In this document: piece by piece, positions 31,120 to 34,203 of the stretch
How positions within the stretch are numbered: position 1 is the stretch's first letter
Layout: the number at the start of each line of letters is the position of its first letter
NCBI GenBank assembly: GCA_024698325.1
Contig: JAILRG010000118.1
Span: 1-34,203 of the forward strand
Reading direction: 5' to 3'
Length of the DNA stretch: 34,203 nt
DNA from: Treponema sp.
GTDB lineage: Bacteria; Spirochaetota; Spirochaetia; Treponematales; Treponemataceae
The notes under the pieces: generated by a model
Databases searched by the model: none
What the model saw: only the letters and a program-made list of their open reading frames with translations
What the model was told of the DNA's origin: nothing
Position numbers and translations under genes: made by a program

Positions 31120-32805
31120 GTGTTGAAACTTATAAATTTCGCAGGCAGCTTATGTGTGCTGTTATATGGCATGAAGCTGATGAGCGACGGAATACAGAAA
31201 GGCGCTGGTCAGAAACTTCAGAAGGCGCTGGCATTTGTTACCGGAAACCGCTTTGTCGGTCTTCTTACCGGTATGATTCTGACGATGATTATTCAGTCAT
31301 CGGGTGCGACGACGGTTATGGTCGTTACTTTCGTAAATGCCGGCTTGATGACCTTGCAGCAGTCAATCGGCGTAATCTTCGGTGCAAATATCGGTACAAC
31401 AGTCACTGGCTGGATTGTGGCCCTGTTCGGCTTTAACTTCAAAATGGAGACGCTTGCGGTTCCGATTTTCGGCATCGGCTATCTGCTTACAGTTAACAAG
31501 CGTATTCACAAGGAAGGCTTTGGCCAGGCATTGATGGGATTTGCCCTGCTGTTTATCGGTCTGGGCTGGCTTTCGAGCGCATTCCAGCTGGATGCAGACA
31601 GTCCGCTGGTGCATTTGCTTGCAATCGTACAGGGGTATGGCGCTGCCAGCATTATGATTGGTGTTGTCGTCGGCACAATAATTACCGGACTTTTGCATTC
31701 TTCCAGCGCAATGAGCGCTATCATCATCACCATGGCATATAACAAGCTGGTTAACTGGGAATTCAGTGCCGCGATGATTATTGGTTCAACCATCGGTTCA
31801 ACCATCGATGCAATTATGGCATCATTCGGCGCTAAGCCCGATGCAAAACGCGTCGCCCTGGTGCATGTTCTGTTCAACCTGTCTACAGCTGTTATCGCTC
31901 TGATTATTTTCAAGCCCTTCCTTGCGTTTGTTGATTTTATTACACCAACGTTTTCTAAAAATCAAATCATCTACGACATTACGATGCTGCACACCATTTT
32001 TAAGGTGTTCGGTGCAATCATCTTCCTGCCGTTTGTAAAACAGATTGTCTGGCTTATGAACAGGCTCGTAAAGGATGACGAAAACGCACTGCCAACCGAG
32101 TATCATCTGGAATTCAACGAACGCATGGCGATGGAATCACCCGAAGGCTGTGTATTCCGCGTGCAGAAAGAAATGACAGTATTTGCCGACGTCGTTGTTG
32201 AAATGTTTGACAGCCTGCAGGACGGCTTGCAGCACCCCGACAAGGACTTTATCGAAAATCATTTCTCTCGTATCGAACAGCTGGAAAACTACACGGACCA
32301 GATGCAGGACGAAATTGTACATTATCTGGTGCGCTGTTCTCATCTGCATTTGAGTGATGAGTCAAAAGACAATGTTTCGACGATGATGCAGCTTGCAGGC
32401 GAGATGGAAAGTATGGCCGACGGCTGTCTTAATATTGCAAATCAGATTAAAAAAGCGGTCGAAAAGAAAATGGAATTCCCCAAAGAAGATGTCGACCGCC
32501 TGCTCCCGTACTTTGAGCTTGCCCGGCAGCTTCTGTACTTTATCCATAAGAATGTTGCCAAAATGCAGTCTCTTACGCAGGAGCAGTTTGAATTTGCAAG
32601 TGAAATTGAGCAGCAGATTGATGATGAACGCCGCTCTCTGCGTAAGATTGCCCGTGACCGCATGGAAAAAGGTGGCGATGTACGCACAGAGCTTCTGTAT
32701 ATTGATATGGTTCGTCAGATAGAAAAGTTCAGTGACCGCTGTTTCGATGTTGCCGGCGAGCTGGGTAAAACAGTTCGGGGTTCAATTCATCAGCGCATAA
32801 GCTGA
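31117..32805 (+). CDS. Na/Pi cotransporter family protein with PhoU-like tail
   Basis: This 562-residue protein has about eight membrane segments in two repeated halves with the family signatures: QSSGATTVMVV and GANIGTTVTG in the first, HSSSAMSAIIITMA and GSTIGSTIDA in the second. Residues from about 340 are helical and charged and resemble a PhoU domain (FADVVVEMFDSLQDGL, REIEQLENYTDQMQ-type heptads). Such NptA/YjbB-like proteins export or import phosphate with sodium. PhoU fusion is common in this family. No other phosphate genes are nearby. The DtxR gene follows 136 nt later with its own promoter. Confidence 0.93.
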   Translation: MVLKLINFAGSLCVLLYGMKLMSDGIQKGAGQKLQKALAFVTGNRFVGLLTGMILTMIIQSSGATTVMVVTFVNAGLMTLQQSIGVIFGANIGTTVTGWIVALFGFNFKMETLAVPIFGIGYLLTVNKRIHKEGFGQALMGFALLFIGLGWLSSAFQLDADSPLVHLLAIVQGYGAASIMIGVVVGTIITGLLHSSSAMSAIIITMAYNKLVNWEFSAAMIIGSTIGSTIDAIMASFGAKPDAKRVALVHVLFNLSTAVIALIIFKPFLAFVDFITPTFSKNQIIYDITMLHTIFKVFGAIIFLPFVKQIVWLMNRLVKDDENALPTEYHLEFNERMAMESPEGCVFRVQKEMTVFADVVVEMFDSLQDGLQHPDKDFIENHFSRIEQLENYTDQMQDEIVHYLVRCSHLHLSDESKDNVSTMMQLAGEMESMADGCLNIANQIKKAVEKKMEFPKEDVDRLLPYFELARQLLYFIHKNVAKMQSLTQEQFEFASEIEQQIDDERRSLRKIARDRMEKGGDVRTELLYIDMVRQIEKFSDRCFDVAGELGKTVRGSIHQRIS

Positions 32806-32847
32806 ACTTTAGCAGGCTGGCAGCGGTAAGCAGCAGCTGTACGAGGG

Positions 32848-32907
32848 AAAACTTTTGTCAGTCATAGCAAACTTTTGTTTGACAAATAGCAAATGCCTTG
32901 TTATCTT
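32848..32907 (+). promoter_or_regulatory. promoter and candidate operator of the DtxR-family gene
   Basis: TTGACA (32879-32884), 17 nt, then an extended -10 TGT-TATCTT (hexamer 32902-32907) is the strongest promoter in the window. Two direct copies of AAACTTTTGT (32849-32858 and 32869-32878), each followed by a TAGCAAA, overlap or precede the -35; the second continues into TTTGT-TTG-ACAAA, a small inverted repeat over the -35. This is a good candidate for autoregulation. Confidence 0.6.
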
Positions 32908-32941
32908 TTAAGAAAAGAGTCTTAAAGAGGTAATTTGGAAA

Positions 32942-33355
32942 ATGTATGAATCGGGAGAAGACTACCTCGAAGCGATTTTGCGCTTACAGGAAGAAAATGG
33001 CTTTGTCCGTTCGGTCGATGTTGCTAGAAAATTGAATGTTTCGAGACCGAGTGTCAGTCGTGCAATGGGTCTGCTGCAGGAAGGCGGTTATATTGAGTTT
33101 TCACTTGGAAATATGATAAAGCTTACACCTTCCGGCCTTTCAAAGGCGAAGGATGTGTACAGCAGGCATAAGCTTTTGACGTCATTCTTAATGGCGATAA
33201 CAGGTTTGCCGGTCGATCAGTCAGAAGAGAACGCTTGCCGGATGGAACATTACATTGATTCTGATGTTGTGTCTGGCATCAGAACCTGGATGAAAAATAA
33301 CAATGTGCCGGAAGAGGTGCCGCTGCCATCGCTCTCTGCAGAGGACGTAGAGTAG
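32942..33355 (+). CDS. DtxR/MntR-family metal-dependent repressor
   Basis: The 137-residue protein has a winged helix-turn-helix (about 5-62: GYVRSVDVA-like FVRSVDVARKLNVSRPSVSRAM) and the dimer/metal domain, without the SH3 domain of long DtxR forms. Metal ligands align with MntR: D7, E10, H76, C99, E102 and H103. Cys99 replaces the Glu of manganese-type MntR and matches the Cys of iron-type DtxR (ACRMEH), so iron or another metal may be the effector. It probably represses genes when the metal is plentiful. AAGAGG at 32925-32930 lies 11 nt upstream of ATG. A terminator follows, so it is a single-gene unit; no metal transporter is next to it. Confidence 0.9.
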   Translation: MYESGEDYLEAILRLQEENGFVRSVDVARKLNVSRPSVSRAMGLLQEGGYIEFSLGNMIKLTPSGLSKAKDVYSRHKLLTSFLMAITGLPVDQSEENACRMEHYIDSDVVSGIRTWMKNNNVPEEVPLPSLSAEDVE

Positions 33356-33378
33356 GGAACCTTACCGCACGATAACAG

Positions 33379-33413
33379 CCGCACTACAGCCTGTTCTGTT
33401 GTGCGGTTTTTTT
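33379..33413 (+). terminator. rho-independent terminator after the DtxR gene
   Basis: CCGCACTACAG (33379-33389) pairs with CTGTTGTGCGG (33396-33406) with one mismatch and a 6-nt loop, followed by seven T. Confidence 0.85.
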
Positions 33414-33541
33414 ATGCATTTATAATCTTTTGTTAGAATTGCTGTATACGGTAAATCTTCAGTTTCATTTTACTTTATCTAAAGAAATCTACATTACACT
33501 TTTTTTATATCCTGGTGCACGCTGAATTTGCGGCCGTACAG
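33414..33541. other. AT-rich upstream part of the lipoprotein leader
   Basis: No gene is seen. TACACT at 33495-33500 is a possible -10, giving a leader of about 200 nt to the lipoprotein at 33708. GCGGC (33530-33534) and GCTGC (33541-33545) could form a weak stem. Confidence 0.4.
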
Positions 33542-33571
33542 CTGCGATTCGATGCTTCCTGCATCGCCGCT
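33542..33571 (+). repeat. leader repeat, copy 1
   Basis: This 30-nt element differs by one base from copy 2 at 33652-33681. It contains CGATGC-TTCCT-GCATCG, a 6-bp stem with a 5-nt loop. It is followed by AAGGAGG (33587-33593) and then no proper start codon or gene. Confidence 0.85.
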
Positions 33572-33594
33572 AACGCGGAGTTTTACAAGGAGGT

Positions 33595-33628
33595 GTGATA
33601 AAAATTACGTCCGTGTAATTTTTATCAC
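33595..33628. repeat. perfect 14-bp inverted repeat
   Basis: GTGATAAAAATTAC (33595-33608) and GTAATTTTTATCAC (33615-33628) pair perfectly around a 6-nt loop. It starts 1 nt after the Shine-Dalgarno sequence of copy 1. Confidence 0.9.
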
Positions 33629-33630
33629 TG

Positions 33631-33654
33631 CAGATTTTGCCGTTGGCAAATCTG
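33631..33654 (+). repeat. stem-loop before leader copy 2
   Basis: CAGATTTTGCC (33631-33641) pairs with GGCAAATCTG (33645-33654) with a single-base bulge and a 3-nt loop. Confidence 0.7.
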
Positions 33655-33681
33655 CGATTCGATGCCTCCTGCATCGCCGCT
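33652..33681 (+). repeat. leader repeat, copy 2
   Basis: Second copy of the 30-nt element, with loop CTCCT (33666-33670), which is exactly complementary to AGGAG (33698-33702) in the ribosome-binding site of the lipoprotein gene. Confidence 0.85.
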
Positions 33682-33707
33682 GAACGCAGATTATAAAAGG
33701 AGATGTT

Positions 33708-34203
33708 ATGAAAAAGATTTCTGCTGGTCTTGTGACTTTGCTGTGCAGTCTTTCTGTTTTGATTTATGCAGGCTGTGTTGTTGATTCTGACGACAAAGGT
33801 CTGACCGATGTTACAATCAGTGCAGATACGACGTCGATTGAGGCCGATGGCAGCGTAACGCTTAGTGCAAATGTAGAAACAATCGGAAGTCCCGATCTGT
33901 CTTATGTGTGGGCAATAAAAAGCGGAAGCGATTATGCAGAATTTACCACAAGTAATGCTCAGGAATCTGTAGTGCTGCAGGGAAAAAATGCTACTGCGAC
34001 GGAGCAGTCCGTTAAGGTAAAAGTGACTGTAACTGACCGTACGAATGGGTATACCTATGCCGATTCTGTTGAGATTTGTGTTGGCGCTGCAGAAAGCGTT
34101 GTCAGCAGCGTTTTCATCAGCGGAACAACGTCCATCGCCTATAACGGGACTGGTACCCTGACAGCCCAGGCCAGCACCATCGGAAATCCTTCCATCAGCT
34201 ACA
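33708..34203 (+). CDS. lipoprotein with Ig-like repeats, cut by the window end
   Basis: The open frame from ATG 33708 runs off the window after about 165 codons. It begins MKKISAGLVTLLCSLSVLIYAGC, a lipoprotein signal with a relaxed lipobox (YAGC), followed by a short Asp-rich linker and bacterial Ig-like (Big/PKD-type) repeats: VTISADTTSIEADGSVTLSA and VFISGTTSIAYNGTGTLTAQ, each followed by a ..TIG.P..SY segment. About 95-100 residues separate the repeats. Such repeats usually occur in surface adhesins or carbohydrate-binding proteins. AAAGGAG precedes the ATG by 5-6 nt, and the leader has the paired structures described above. The total length and C-terminus are not visible. Confidence 0.88.
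   Translation, partial: MKKISAGLVTLLCSLSVLIYAGCVVDSDDKGLTDVTISADTTSIEADGSVTLSANVETIGSPDLSYVWAIKSGSDYAEFTTSNAQESVVLQGKNATATEQSVKVKVTVTDRTNGYTYADSVEICVGAAESVVSSVFISGTTSIAYNGTGTLTAQASTIGNPSISY

Noticed and set aside
33542..33681. Two 30-nt repeats as a CRISPR array
   Set aside because: Only two units, an 80-nt spacer that holds a hairpin and a ribosome site, and no cas gene.

Overview
The window looks like a chromosomal segment of a spirochaete, most probably a free-living or gut-type Treponema. The support is indirect: two lipoproteins with relaxed lipoboxes, several signal-peptide proteins that look like treponemal outer-membrane proteins without named domains, a large TPR protein and a DUF2804 protein of the treponemal kind, and a mid-range base composition. 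A secreted pectate lyase and a partial histidine pathway point to a plant-polysaccharide habitat rather than an obligate pathogen. I see no tRNA, rRNA, insertion sequence, phage gene or CRISPR array.

Layout. 1-4181: a 957-residue lipoprotein and an outer-membrane-like protein form one operon. 4178-7673 (minus): hisG, hisB and a membrane-anchored EAL phosphodiesterase with its own promoter. 7893-10924 (plus): an Lrp/AsnC regulator, a class I/II aminotransferase (resembling alaR-alaT) and a TPR protein, closed by a good terminator. 10995-15763 (plus): AEC transporter, aldo/keto reductase, YgjV-like membrane protein and a radical SAM protein. 15766-18644 (minus): malic enzyme, arginase and an outer-membrane-like protein. 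18789-22411: a small membrane protein (plus), then, beyond a bidirectional terminator, a 673-residue unknown and a DUF2804 protein (minus). 22579-27649 (plus): beta-CASP RNase-like protein, pectate lyase, then a LemA/TPM/TPM membrane operon. 27666-32805: alternating genes for a GGDEF cyclase, an alpha/beta hydrolase, a PAP2 phosphatase and a Na/Pi cotransporter. 32942-34203: a DtxR-family metal regulator, its terminator, a repeat-rich structured leader, and a lipoprotein that runs off the window.

The most striking pattern is regulatory. Eight genes that lack a Shine-Dalgarno sequence each have a -10-like hexamer (consensus TAYACT) exactly 6 nt before the ATG, so the expected transcription start is the A of the start codon. 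Most other genes have a clear Shine-Dalgarno sequence. This suggests two classes of translation initiation, with leaderless mRNAs common in this organism. A second notable region is 33542-33710, where a hairpin-containing leader is present twice; the first copy ends in a Shine-Dalgarno sequence without a usable gene.

The genes do not form one pathway. Recurrent themes are amino-acid/carbon metabolism (hisGB, aminotransferase, arginase, malic enzyme), envelope proteins, and c-di-GMP turnover (one EAL and one GGDEF protein).
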